NCBI GenBank assembly: GCA_019428955.1
Contig: JAHYJF010000027.1
Span: 1-21,467 of the forward strand
Length of the DNA stretch: 21,467 nt
From: Burkholderiaceae bacterium
GTDB taxonomy: Bacteria > Pseudomonadota > Gammaproteobacteria > Burkholderiales > Burkholderiaceae_E
Reading direction: 5' to 3'
The translations under genes were made by a program, and so were the position numbers. Below the pieces are notes generated by a model that saw only the letters and a program-made list of their open reading frames with translations, was not told the origin of the DNA and searched no databases. Position 1 is the stretch's first letter. Each line of letters opens with the position of its first letter. Positions 1-8,043 of the stretch are shown here, piece after piece.

Positions 1-16
1 TGTGCTCTTCCGATCT
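1..16. other. Illumina adapter remnant
   Basis: The first 16 bases, TGTGCTCTTCCGATCT, are identical to the 3' end of the standard Illumina read-2 (index) adapter. An exact 16-base match placed precisely at the sequence end is best explained by untrimmed adapter at a contig edge. Genuine DNA starts about base 17, so only 12 nt of real upstream sequence precede the first gene. A GTG inside the adapter creates a false in-frame extension of that gene. Confidence 0.93.
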
Positions 17-28
17 GGAAACACAGTC

Positions 29-1093
29 ATGTCACCACGCATCGATGACGTCCGCATCAAGGCGATGATGGAGCTGGCGCCGCCCGCGCATCTGTTGCGC
101 GAGTTCGCGCTGCCCGAAGACATCGGACAGGTCGTGTTCGACACTCGCGAGGCGATTCACCGCATCATCCATGGCATGGACGATCGGCTGCTGGTGGTAG
201 TCGGGCCGTGTTCGATCCACGATGTCGCCGCAACGCGCGAGTACGGCGCCAAGCTGATCGAGCAGCGCCAGAGATTTGCCGGCGATCTCGAGATCGTCAT
301 GAGGGTCTATTTCGAGAAGCCCCGCACCACCGTGGGCTGGAAGGGGATGATCAACGATCCCGGCATGGACAACAGCTTTCAGATCAACAAGGGGCTGAGA
401 GTGGCGCGCGAGCTGCTCCTGGATCTGAACCGGATGGGCGTACCCGCGGCCACCGAGTTCCTCGACATGATCACCCCGCAGTACTACGCCGACCTGATTT
501 CCTGGGGTGCAATCGGTGCCCGCACCACCGAGAGCCAGGTCCATCGCGAGCTGGCTTCGGGCCTGTCATGCCCGGTCGGGTTCAAGAATGGCACCGACGG
601 CAACCTCAAGATTGCCTTCGACGCCATCAAGGCGGCCTCCCAGCCGCACCATTTCCTGTCCGTGACCAAGGGTGGGCACTCGGCGATCGTCGCTACTAAC
701 GGCAACGAGGATTGCCACGTCATCCTGCGCGGCGGGGCCAAACCCAACTACGACGCCGAGAGCGTCAACGCCGCTTGCCAGGAGGCCGCCGAGGCGGCGC
801 TGGCCTGTCGGCTGATGGTCGATTCGAGCCACGGCAACAGTTCCAAGAAGTGGGAAAACCAGATTCCGGTCACGCACGTGGTGGCGGCCCAGATCGCCGC
901 CGGAGACACCAGGATTTTCGGCTCCATGATCGAAAGCAACCTGATCCCCGGTCGCCAGGACCTGCTGCCCGAAAAGCCGCTCGTTCATGGCCAGAGCATC
1001 ACTGACGGCTGCCTCGGCTGGGATGATACCGTCGCCCTGCTCGAACACCTGGCAGAAGCGGTCAGGGCGCGTCGGGTGGCGATCGAGCAGTAG
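29..1093 (+). CDS. aroG: 3-deoxy-7-phosphoheptulonate (DAHP) synthase, class I AroG type
   Basis: Condenses phosphoenolpyruvate and erythrose 4-phosphate to DAHP, the first step of the shikimate pathway, in the cytoplasm. The 354-residue product matches the usual length of about 350. From the ATG at 29 the metal ligands fall in exact E. coli AroG register: Cys61 (GPCSIHD), His268 (SSHGN), Glu302 (MIESN) and Asp326 (TDGCLGWDD). Arg92 and Lys97 of the RVYFEKPRTT substrate motif are also present. Asp146, Pro150 and Ser180, positions linked to phenylalanine feedback in E. coli AroG, are kept, so inhibition by an aromatic amino acid is plausible; which one cannot be read from the sequence. A GGAA Shine-Dalgarno lies at 17-20. 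A longer start at base 2 is rejected because it lies in adapter sequence. Upstream regulatory DNA is missing. AroF and AroH isoenzymes are the alternative names. Confidence 0.95.
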   Translation: MSPRIDDVRIKAMMELAPPAHLLREFALPEDIGQVVFDTREAIHRIIHGMDDRLLVVVGPCSIHDVAATREYGAKLIEQRQRFAGDLEIVMRVYFEKPRTTVGWKGMINDPGMDNSFQINKGLRVARELLLDLNRMGVPAATEFLDMITPQYYADLISWGAIGARTTESQVHRELASGLSCPVGFKNGTDGNLKIAFDAIKAASQPHHFLSVTKGGHSAIVATNGNEDCHVILRGGAKPNYDAESVNAACQEAAEAALACRLMVDSSHGNSSKKWENQIPVTHVVAAQIAAGDTRIFGSMIESNLIPGRQDLLPEKPLVHGQSITDGCLGWDDTVALLEHLAEAVRARRVAIEQ

Positions 1094-1157
1094 GCCGGGT
1101 CGTGCCGCTGCCGGTGTTTTCCGTGCTATAACAACGCCGCAGGCTCAGGAGAGAATT

Positions 1158-1763
1158 ATGGAACCGGTCGGATCGCGTGATGGTGACGGCAAGAAACCTG
1201 CCGCGGCACCCCCATCGGCGGCATCCAAGATGACGCCCCACGAGCAATTGCTCAAGCTGGGTCTCAAGCCTCTGGGCAGGGCCACCGACTTCGCCGATGA
1301 GCTCTATAGCCTGATGGCCAAGACCCCGCTGTTCTCGAGCCTCGACATCGAGGAAACCAAGAGGCTCGGCTCCTTCATGTACGTCTATGAGGTCCCGGCC
1401 GGGGTGACGATCATCCAGGAAGGCCACATCGGCGACTTCATGCTGCTGCTGATGGGCGGGATGGTCGACGTGCTCCGGCGCAACCGCTACAACTACCCCT
1501 CACGGATCGCGGTCGCCCACGCGGGCCACGCCCTGGGCGAAATGTCGATGTTCGACGGCGAGCCGCGTTTCGCTTCCTGCGTCTCGCTCGAGAAGTGCCG
1601 GATCGCCGTGCTCACCAGGGATGCGTTGATGCTGGTTCTCAACGACGAGTCGCGGCTGGGCAACAAGATTCTGCTCAAGCTCGTGCAGCTGCTCTCCGAG
1701 CGCCTGCGCCAGACCAGCGCCAAGCTGGTCTCCTACCTCGAGTCGGCGCGCGAGACCGGCTAG
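1158..1763 (+). CDS. Stand-alone cyclic nucleotide-binding domain protein
   Basis: A 201-residue CRP-like sensor module without a DNA-binding domain. Residues 1-25 are a low-complexity Ala/Pro/Lys stretch. The beta-barrel spans about 55-165 and contains a phosphate-binding cassette at 127-140 (GEMSMFDGEPRFAS). Glu128 and Arg137 correspond to the ribose- and phosphate-contacting residues of CRP, so binding of cAMP or a similar ligand is possible. The tail (about 165-195) looks helical and is too short and wrongly composed for a CRP/FNR winged helix. A regulatory subunit or partner-protein role is inferred; the target is unknown. The start is set by CAGGAGAG at 1146-1153 in front of ATG 1158; the open frame continues upstream into aroG but has no better start. 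A TATAAC hexamer at 1127-1132 could be a -10 box, but I see no good -35. The gene is 64 nt downstream of aroG. Confidence 0.82.
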   Translation: MEPVGSRDGDGKKPAAAPPSAASKMTPHEQLLKLGLKPLGRATDFADELYSLMAKTPLFSSLDIEETKRLGSFMYVYEVPAGVTIIQEGHIGDFMLLLMGGMVDVLRRNRYNYPSRIAVAHAGHALGEMSMFDGEPRFASCVSLEKCRIAVLTRDALMLVLNDESRLGNKILLKLVQLLSERLRQTSAKLVSYLESARETG

Positions 1764-1766
1764 GTC

Positions 1767-1793
1767 CGGGCGTGCGCGGCGCCGTCACGCCCG
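1767..1793. terminator. Hairpin between convergent genes, possible bidirectional terminator
   Basis: Perfect 8-bp arms CGGGCGTG (1767-1774) and CACGCCCG (1786-1793) enclose an 11-nt GC-rich loop. The hairpin lies between the end of the cyclic-nucleotide-binding gene and the end of the convergent adenosyltransferase gene, and overlaps the latter's TGA. Neither strand has a U-run, so it is not a canonical intrinsic terminator; position and stability are the only support. Confidence 0.4.
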
Positions 1794-2345
1794 CGAGCGC
1801 GAGCGTTCGTGCCGCCAGAGCACGTCACCGTGACCGGCGCGCTCATTGAGTACCCGGGCGATCACGAACATCAGGTCGGAGAGCCGGTTCAGGTACTGGC
1901 CGCAGGCCGGGCGCACCTGTTCCTGGCGACCAAGCGCGACCACCGAACGCTCGGCGCGTCGGCACACGGTGCGCACGATATGCGCCAAGGCCGCCGGGCG
2001 TGACCCGCCGGGCACGATGAATTCCGCCAATGGTTCCAGCGTGGCGTTATGCCGCTCGATGAGCACGTCGAGGCCGGCGACCTGTTCGATCTTGATGTTC
2101 TCGAAGCCCGGAATGCACAGTTCGCCGCCGAGATCGAAGAGGTCGTGCTGGATCACTCCGAGCTCGGTGCGCAGGTCGTCGTCGAGCTGGTCGGCGAGCA
2201 GGACGCCGAGCGCCGAGTTGAGCTCGTCGACATCGCCGATCGCAGCGACCCGCAGGCTGTCCTTGCCGGTGCGCGAACCGTCGCCGAGCCCGGTAGTGCC
2301 GTCGTCCCCGGTGCGGGTCGTTATCTTGCTCAGCCTGTTGCCCAT
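1785..2345 (-). CDS. Cob(I)alamin/cob(I)yrinate adenosyltransferase, PduO/MMAB type
   Basis: Transfers the 5'-deoxyadenosyl group of ATP to reduced corrinoid, making coenzyme B12 (cytoplasmic). The 186-residue protein has the PduO-type signatures in order: the ATP-binding N-terminal segment TRTGDDGTTGLGDGSR (10-25), GDVDELNSALG (37-47), the central PGGSRPAALAHIVRTVCRRAERS motif split across two helices, and a C-terminal YLNRLSDLMFVIAR helix. This is not the unrelated CobA/BtuR fold. ATG 2345 is preferred over the in-frame start at 2390 because the family begins near MxxRLSKIxTRTGD; an AGGG lies just before it and an AGGTG a few bases further up. The gene is divergent from the FAD oxidase gene. 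No other B12 gene or B12-dependent enzyme is in the window, and I saw no cobalamin riboswitch upstream. Confidence 0.92.
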   Translation of the reverse strand: MGNRLSKITTRTGDDGTTGLGDGSRTGKDSLRVAAIGDVDELNSALGVLLADQLDDDLRTELGVIQHDLFDLGGELCIPGFENIKIEQVAGLDVLIERHNATLEPLAEFIVPGGSRPAALAHIVRTVCRRAERSVVALGRQEQVRPACGQYLNRLSDLMFVIARVLNERAGHGDVLWRHERSRSRA

Positions 2346-2361
2346 TATCCCTGACACCTGA

Positions 2362-2393
2362 AATTGGAACGGCCAGTGTAACCGTTTCAAATT
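2362..2393. promoter_or_regulatory. Inverted repeat in a divergent promoter region
   Basis: AATTGGAACGG (2362-2372) and CCGTTTCAAATT (2382-2393) form an imperfect inverted repeat around a 9-nt centre; pairing needs one G-U wobble and one bulged base. It occupies the middle of the 84-nt gap between the divergent adenosyltransferase and FAD oxidase genes, a typical operator position. It could instead be a small RNA stem. No convincing -35/-10 pair was found on either strand, so promoter positions are left open. Confidence 0.4.
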
Positions 2394-2429
2394 GCACTAT
2401 CCTTGGGGCAGGAATCTTGGGGAACCAGC

Positions 2430-3842
2430 ATGAACGACTCGAATCTCGAACCGAACACCTTCCGTTGCCCTCTGCCGGAGGCGCTCTCCGATGCTCTGCG
2501 GGCCCGCTTTGGCGAGCGCTTCAGCCTCGCCCAGGCGGTGCGCGATCATCACGGCCGAGACGAATCGCCGTTTCCGGCGGCCGCGCCTGACGCCGTGGTC
2601 TACGCCAACGACACCGCCGAGGTCGCCGAGGTGGTGCGACTGTGCAGTGATCACAAGGTGCCGCTGATCCCGTTCGGGGTCGGCTCATCGCTGGAAGGCG
2701 CCCTGCTCGCTGTCCAGGGCGGGGTCTCGGTGGACGTCTCGGGGATGAACCGGATCGTCGCGGTCCATCTCGAAGACCTGACCGCGACCGTCCAGCCGGG
2801 GGTCACCCGCAAGCAGCTCAATGACGCGCTCAAGGACACCGGAATCTTCTTTCCGATCGATCCCGGAGCCGACGCGACGCTGGGCGGCATGGCGGCCACG
2901 CGGGCATCGGGCACCAACGCCGTGCGCTACGGCACCATGCGCGAGAATGTGCTCGCACTCGAGGTCGTGACCGCCGATGGCAAGGTGATCCGCACCGGCA
3001 CCCGCGCGCGCAAGTCGGCCGCCGGTTACGATCTCACCCGGCTGTTCGTGGGCTCCGAGGGCACGCTGGGAATCTTTACCGAGGTCACCGTGCGACTCTA
3101 CCCCCAACCCGAGGCGGTCTCGGCGGCGGTGGTCAGCTTTGGCGGGATCCCGGGAGCGATCAACACCGTTATCCAGACCATCCAGGTCGGGATCCCGGTG
3201 GCGCGCTGCGAGTTCCTCGACGATGCCACCGTGCGGGCCATCAACGCCTATGCCAAGACTTCGTTGCGCGAGGCCACGACGCTGTTCTTTGAATTCCACG
3301 GCAGCGCGAGCGCGGTGCGGGAACAGGCCGATCTGGTCGAGCAGATCGCTCGCGAAAACGGCGGCCAGGACTTCGAATGGGCGACCCGCCCGGAGGATCG
3401 CACCAGGCTGTGGAACGCCCGCCACAACGCTTTCTTCGCCTGCCTGCAGGTGCGCCCCGGGTGCCGGGGCATTTCGACCGACACCTGCGTGCCGATCTCG
3501 CGGCTGGCGGATTCGCTGATCGGCGCCAGGGAGATTCTCGACCGGGCCTCGGTGCCGACGATGATTCTCGGTCACGTCGGCGACGGCAACTTCCACGCCG
3601 TGCTCCTTATCGACCCGGACAACCCCGACGAGATGGCCGAGTGCGAGCGGCTCAACATCGAGATCGTGCGCCTGGCGCTGTCGATGGATGGCACCTGCAC
3701 CGGCGAGCACGGCATCGGGCTGCACAAGATGGATTTCCTGCGCGAGGAGATCGGCGCTGACGGGGTGGACGTGATGCGCCGGATCAAGGCCGCGCTCGAT
3801 CCGGATCACATCATGAATCCCGGAAAAATCTTCAGCGCCTGA
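2430..3842 (+). CDS. FAD-linked oxidase, D-lactate dehydrogenase (cytochrome)-like
   Basis: Probably oxidises D-lactate or a related D-2-hydroxy acid to the 2-oxo acid and passes electrons to the respiratory chain. The 470-residue protein has an N-terminal PCMH FAD-binding domain (about 40-230) with PFGVGSSLEGALL, DPGADATLGGMAATRASG and KSAAGYDLTRLFVGSEGTLG, and a C-terminal FAD-oxidase/metal domain with HVGDGNFHAVL, GEHGIGL and MNPGKIF. The DPGAD...MRENVL block resembles Dld1/LDHD D-lactate dehydrogenases more than GlcD. No iron-sulfur domain is fused. ATG 2430 follows GGGGAA at 2419-2424 with good spacing. The gene is divergent from the adenosyltransferase gene and convergent with gcvT. Other D-2-hydroxy acids, such as 2-hydroxyglutarate or glycolate, cannot be excluded as substrates. 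Confidence 0.87.
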   Translation: MNDSNLEPNTFRCPLPEALSDALRARFGERFSLAQAVRDHHGRDESPFPAAAPDAVVYANDTAEVAEVVRLCSDHKVPLIPFGVGSSLEGALLAVQGGVSVDVSGMNRIVAVHLEDLTATVQPGVTRKQLNDALKDTGIFFPIDPGADATLGGMAATRASGTNAVRYGTMRENVLALEVVTADGKVIRTGTRARKSAAGYDLTRLFVGSEGTLGIFTEVTVRLYPQPEAVSAAVVSFGGIPGAINTVIQTIQVGIPVARCEFLDDATVRAINAYAKTSLREATTLFFEFHGSASAVREQADLVEQIARENGGQDFEWATRPEDRTRLWNARHNAFFACLQVRPGCRGISTDTCVPISRLADSLIGAREILDRASVPTMILGHVGDGNFHAVLLIDPDNPDEMAECERLNIEIVRLALSMDGTCTGEHGIGLHKMDFLREEIGADGVDVMRRIKAALDPDHIMNPGKIFSA

Positions 3843-3847
3843 ACCCT

Positions 3848-3884
3848 CGAGGGCGCGCCGCTTGAACTCTCGCCGGCGCGCTCG
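3848..3884. terminator. Hairpin between convergent FAD oxidase gene and gcvT
   Basis: CGAG-GG-CGCGCCG (3848-3860) pairs with CGGCGCG-CTCG (3874-3884) through 11 base pairs with a GG bulge and a 13-nt loop. It fills nearly the whole 42-nt space between two convergent stop codons, as expected for a shared terminator or 3'-end protecting stem. No U-run follows on either strand. Confidence 0.42.
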
Positions 3885-5003
3885 CTAGCGCTTGTAGCGC
3901 TTGGGTACGAACGGCAGGGGCGTGATCGTCACCGCCGGACGCTTGTCGCGCACCTGCGCATAAAGCGGCACCGCGCCGCCAGCGATCACCGCCCGGTCGA
4001 TGAAAGCGAGCATCACCGGGTGATTGAGACTCGGCGAGACCGTGCCGCTGGTGACTTCGCCGACCTTGACGCCGGCGGCGTCGACGATCGCCGCGCCGGC
4101 ACGGATCGGAATCGCCTCGGCCGAGGCCAAGCCCACCAGCTTGCGGCTGGTGCCGTTGGCGATCTGGCCAAGAATCGTGTCCGCCCCGGGAAAGCCGCCG
4201 GCCTTGGGCCCGCTGCGCCGCGACTTGGGAATGCCAAAGCCCAGCCCGGCCTCGATCGGCGAAATTTCCGGTGTGATCTCGTGGCCGTGCAGCGGCAGCC
4301 CGGCTTCGAGCCGCAGCGTGTCGCGCGCCCCCAGCCCGACCGGCTTGACCGCCGCGTCCTCGAGCAACCGGGAGGCGACGCGCTCGGCATCGGCGCTCGG
4401 GATCGAGATTTCGTAGCCGTCCTCGCCGGTGTAGCCGGAACGGGTGGTGAAGCAGGTGGCGCCGGCCAGCTTCAGTTCGCGGGCCTCCATGAAGCGCATT
4501 TCGGCCGCGGCGGGATCGAGTGCCGCCAGCACCCGCTCGGCCTGTGGGCCCTGCAACGCGATCAGCGCCGCGTCGATCCACCTGAAGTCGACCTCCGGAC
4601 AGCGCTGGTGGAGCAGCGCGAAGTCGTGATCGCGATTTCCCGCATTGACGATCAGCCGGACTTCGTCGGGCAGGCGCACCAGCATCAGGTCATCCTCGAC
4701 GCCGCCGGCGTCGTTGAGCAGCAGCGAGTACTTCTGGATGCCGACGGCCCAATTATCGAAGTCCAGTGGCAGGGCGCGCTCCAGCGCTGCATACAGGGTC
4801 GCCATCTGGCCGTCGCGGGCCCGGGCGCTGACCTGGCCCATGTGGGAGACGTCGAACAGGCCGGCCTGTTCGCGGGTGTGAAGGTGTTCGCTGCGCAGGC
4901 CGGCGGGATACTGGATCGGCATGTCGTAGCCGGCAAAACCGCCGAAGCGCGCCCCGAGTGCGCGATGCACGGCATCGAGCGGAATGTGTTTGAGGTCGCT
5001 CAT
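3885..5003 (-). CDS. gcvT: Glycine cleavage system T protein (aminomethyltransferase)
   Basis: Takes the aminomethyl group from lipoyl-GcvH, releases ammonia and makes 5,10-methylene-THF in the cytoplasm. At 372 residues it matches the usual 360-375. Characteristic blocks are LFDVSHMGQ near the N-terminus, QKYSLLLNDAGGVEDDLMLV, the GYTGEDGYEIS motif in the middle, and a C-terminal barrel ending PFVPKRYKR. ATG 5003 is chosen over an upstream in-frame start at 5051 because it gives the standard MSDLKHIPL N-terminus, has GGAG about 7 nt upstream, and overlaps the gcvP stop as ATGA, which suggests translational coupling. It is the last gene of the gcvH-gcvP-gcvT operon. Confidence 0.96.
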   Translation of the reverse strand: MSDLKHIPLDAVHRALGARFGGFAGYDMPIQYPAGLRSEHLHTREQAGLFDVSHMGQVSARARDGQMATLYAALERALPLDFDNWAVGIQKYSLLLNDAGGVEDDLMLVRLPDEVRLIVNAGNRDHDFALLHQRCPEVDFRWIDAALIALQGPQAERVLAALDPAAAEMRFMEARELKLAGATCFTTRSGYTGEDGYEISIPSADAERVASRLLEDAAVKPVGLGARDTLRLEAGLPLHGHEITPEISPIEAGLGFGIPKSRRSGPKAGGFPGADTILGQIANGTSRKLVGLASAEAIPIRAGAAIVDAAGVKVGEVTSGTVSPSLNHPVMLAFIDRAVIAGGAVPLYAQVRDKRPAVTITPLPFVPKRYKR

Positions 5004-7966
5004 GACGCGGCTCCGGTTGATGGGTCGGCGGAAACTGGCGGCAGGGTGCACACCAGGTTGCGGTCGCCGGCCACGTTGTCGACGCGTTTCACGTAGGGCC
5101 AGAACTTGGCCTCACGCAAGTACGCCAGCGGGTAGGCGGCGACTTCGCGCGAGTAGGGGTGAGCCCACTCGGCAACGATTTCGGCGGCGGTGTGGGGCGC
5201 GCACTTGAGCGGATTGTCGACGCGATCGAATTCACCGCTTTCGATGGCGGCCAGTTCCCCGTGGATCGACAGCATCGCGTCGCAGAAGCGGTCGAGTTCC
5301 GCCAGCGACTCCGACTCGGTCGGTTCGACCATCAGCGTGTCGGCGACCGGGAACGAGAGTGTCGGCGCGTGGAAGCCGTAGTCGATCAAGCGCTTCGCGA
5401 CGTCCTCGGCGCTGACCCCGTAGCGTGCCTTGAGGTGGCGCAGGTCGAGGATGCACTCGTGGGCGACGCGCCCATTCTCGCCGCGATAGAGCACCGGGAA
5501 GGCGTCCTGCAGTCGCGCCGCAATGTAGTTCGCGTTGATGATCGCCAACTCGGTGGCCTTGCGCACGCCGCTGGCGCCGAGCATGCGCACATACATCCAC
5601 GACACCACCGTGATCAGCGCGCTGCCGAAGGGCGCCGACGAGACCGGCGCGCCGTGGGCGGCGATCGGGTTGCCGGGGGTGTTGCCGGCGGGCTGCTCGA
5701 TCCCCAGCGCGCGTCCCGCGCCGAAGGGATCGGCGGGCAGGAAGGGCGCGAGGTGGGCGGCAACCGCGATCGGGCCGGCGCCGGGACCGCCGCCGCCGTG
5801 CGGAATAGCAAAGGTCTTGTGCAGGTTCATGTGGCAGACGTCGGCGCCGATCAGTCCCGGCGCGGTCAGGCCCACCTGGGCGTTGAGGTTGGCGCCGTCC
5901 ATGTACACCTGGCCGCCGGCGCCATGAATGAGCGCGCAGATCTCGCGGATCGAGCTCTCGAACACGCCGTGGGTCGACGGATAGGTGACCATCAGGGCCG
6001 CGAGGCGCTCGGCGTGTTCCCCGACCTTGGCGCGCAGGTCAGCGACATCGATGTTGCCGTTGGCATCGCAGGCCACCACCACGATATTCATGCCGAGCAT
6101 CCGGGCACTCGCCGGGTTGGTGCCGTGCGCCGACGCCGGGATCAGGCAGACGTCTCGTGCCGCCTGGCCGATCGATTCGAGATAGTGCAGGATCGACTGC
6201 AGGCCGGTGTACTCGCCCTGGGCCCCCGAGTTGGGCTGGAACGAGACCGCGGCAAAGCCGGTGATCTCGGCGAGCCAGGAGCCGAGTTGCTCGAACATGC
6301 GTTGATAGCCGCGCGCCTGCGACAGCGGAACAAAGGGGTGAAGCGAAGCCATCTCGGGCCAGCTGACCGGCGCCATCTCGGCGGCGGCATTGAGTTTCAT
6401 CGTGCACGAGCCCAGCGCGATCATCGAGTGCACGAGCGAGATGTCGCGGTTCTCGAGTTTCTTGAGATAGCGCATGAACTCGGTTTCGCTGCGATAGCGG
6501 TTGAATACCGGGTGCGTGAGCACGCTATCGCCGCGCCGTTGCGCCGGCGCGATCGATGCTGGTGTCGCCGACAGCGTGGCGATGGTGCCCTGGATCACGC
6601 CCGGGTGGAGACGCTCGCCGGTGAGCACGAACACCAGGTCGCCGAGGTCGGCGAGGGTGACCGTCTCGTCGAGGCTGATGGCGAAGCGTCCGGGGGCCGC
6701 GAGCGCCTGGAACTCGCGCAGGTTGATGCGCGAGAGCGCGGCGCGCTCGCGGATTTCCGCCGCGGCGGTGCCGGCATCAAAGACCAGGGTGTCGAAGAAC
6801 TGGTTGTAGACGGGACGCAGCGCGTCACCGGCGAGCAGCGCCAGCGCGCGCGCCAGGGCATTGACCCGCAGCGCGATCCGGCGCAGCCCGTCGGGGCCGT
6901 GGTAGACGGCATAGAAGGCGGCCATGTTGGCGAGCAGCGCCTGGGCGGTACAGATGTTGCTGGTCGCCTTGTCGCGCCGGATATGCTGTTCGCGGGTCTG
7001 CAGCGCCATGCGCAGTGCGTTGGCGCCGGAGGCGTCCTTCGAGACTCCGATAATCCGTCCGGGGATCATCCGCAACAGTTCCGAGCGCCCGGCCATGAAC
7101 GCAGCGTGCGGGCCGCCGAAGCCCAGCGGCACGCCGAAGCGCTGCGATGAGCCGATGGCGATGTCGGCGCCGATGGCGCCGGGTGATTCGATGATCATCA
7201 GCGCCAGCAGGTCGGAGCCGACGCAGACGCGCGCCCCGGCGGCGCGCAGTGCCGCGATGACGGCGCGGTAGTCGCGCACCCGACCCAGCGTGTCGGGTGA
7301 TTGGAGGTGAGCGCCGAACACGCTTGCCGGGTCGAGCTCTTCGAGCTCCCCGACGACCAGTTCGATCTCCATCCAGCGGGCGCGGGTGCGCAGCACCGCA
7401 ATGACTTGCGGGTGCGTGGCCGCTTCCACGAAATAGCGGTTGCTGGCCTGCTTGGAGGCACGGCGGCAAACCGCCATTGCCTCCGCCGCGGCGGTCGCCT
7501 CGTCGAGCAGCGAGGCGTTGGCAATCGGCAGTCCGGTGAGGTCGATCACCATCTGCTGGAAGGTCAGCAGCGCTTCGAGTCGGCCCTGGGAGACCTCGGC
7601 CTGGTAGGGGGTGTAGGCGGTGTACCAGCCCGGATTCTCGAGCACGTTGCGCTTGATCGGTTCGGGCGTGATGGTGCCGTAGTAGCCTGCGCCGATGTAC
7701 GAGCGCCAGACCTGGTTGTGGCTGGCGATCTCGCGCAGTTGGGCGAGCGCGGCGGCCTCCGGGATCGGGTCGGGAAGGTCGAGCTCGCCGACGCGGCGGA
7801 TGCTGGCCGGAACCGTCTGCGCGATCAACTCTTCGCGCGTTCCGACGCCCATTACGGCGAGCATGCGGGCCTCGTCGGCGGCATTGGATCCGAGGTGTCG
7901 GGAGAGAAACTCGTCGGCGCCAAAAAGCGCGGCGACGCCGTTGGGGTCTTGCTCAGCTGGGCTCAT
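5000..7966 (-). CDS. gcvP: Glycine dehydrogenase (decarboxylating), GcvP, single chain
   Basis: PLP-dependent P protein: decarboxylates glycine and loads the aminomethyl group on the lipoyl arm of GcvH. At 988 residues it is the undivided proteobacterial form rather than the GcvPA/GcvPB pair. The N-terminal half shows FLSRHLG near residue 20 and IGAGYYGT...NPGWYTAYTPYQAE; the C-terminal half shows SMIALGSCTMKLN and the PLP-lysine block CHMNLHKTFAIPHGGGGPG, with the predicted Schiff-base lysine at Lys717. ATG 7966 gives MSPAEQDP; an in-frame GTG at 7996 would add 10 residues but is less likely. The gap to gcvH is 77 nt and the 3' end overlaps gcvT by 4 nt. Expression should follow the upstream glycine riboswitch. 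Confidence 0.96.
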   Translation of the reverse strand: MSPAEQDPNGVAALFGADEFLSRHLGSNAADEARMLAVMGVGTREELIAQTVPASIRRVGELDLPDPIPEAAALAQLREIASHNQVWRSYIGAGYYGTITPEPIKRNVLENPGWYTAYTPYQAEVSQGRLEALLTFQQMVIDLTGLPIANASLLDEATAAAEAMAVCRRASKQASNRYFVEAATHPQVIAVLRTRARWMEIELVVGELEELDPASVFGAHLQSPDTLGRVRDYRAVIAALRAAGARVCVGSDLLALMIIESPGAIGADIAIGSSQRFGVPLGFGGPHAAFMAGRSELLRMIPGRIIGVSKDASGANALRMALQTREQHIRRDKATSNICTAQALLANMAAFYAVYHGPDGLRRIALRVNALARALALLAGDALRPVYNQFFDTLVFDAGTAAAEIRERAALSRINLREFQALAAPGRFAISLDETVTLADLGDLVFVLTGERLHPGVIQGTIATLSATPASIAPAQRRGDSVLTHPVFNRYRSETEFMRYLKKLENRDISLVHSMIALGSCTMKLNAAAEMAPVSWPEMASLHPFVPLSQARGYQRMFEQLGSWLAEITGFAAVSFQPNSGAQGEYTGLQSILHYLESIGQAARDVCLIPASAHGTNPASARMLGMNIVVVACDANGNIDVADLRAKVGEHAERLAALMVTYPSTHGVFESSIREICALIHGAGGQVYMDGANLNAQVGLTAPGLIGADVCHMNLHKTFAIPHGGGGPGAGPIAVAAHLAPFLPADPFGAGRALGIEQPAGNTPGNPIAAHGAPVSSAPFGSALITVVSWMYVRMLGASGVRKATELAIINANYIAARLQDAFPVLYRGENGRVAHECILDLRHLKARYGVSAEDVAKRLIDYGFHAPTLSFPVADTLMVEPTESESLAELDRFCDAMLSIHGELAAIESGEFDRVDNPLKCAPHTAAEIVAEWAHPYSREVAAYPLAYLREAKFWPYVKRVDNVAGDRNLVCTLPPVSADPSTGAAS

Positions 7967-8043
7967 CTGCAACTCGCAATGGTGGTAGGCGCGCACTGGG
8001 CGCGGCGGGCCACCGCTGTGGCCCGGATCACGTGACCGGTGGC

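Noticed and set aside
5159..7150. 663-codon plus-strand open frame across gcvP
   Set aside because: It is antisense to an unmistakable gcvP. Its composition is rich in Arg, Gly, Asp and His, as expected from a GC-rich complementary frame, with no recognisable domain.
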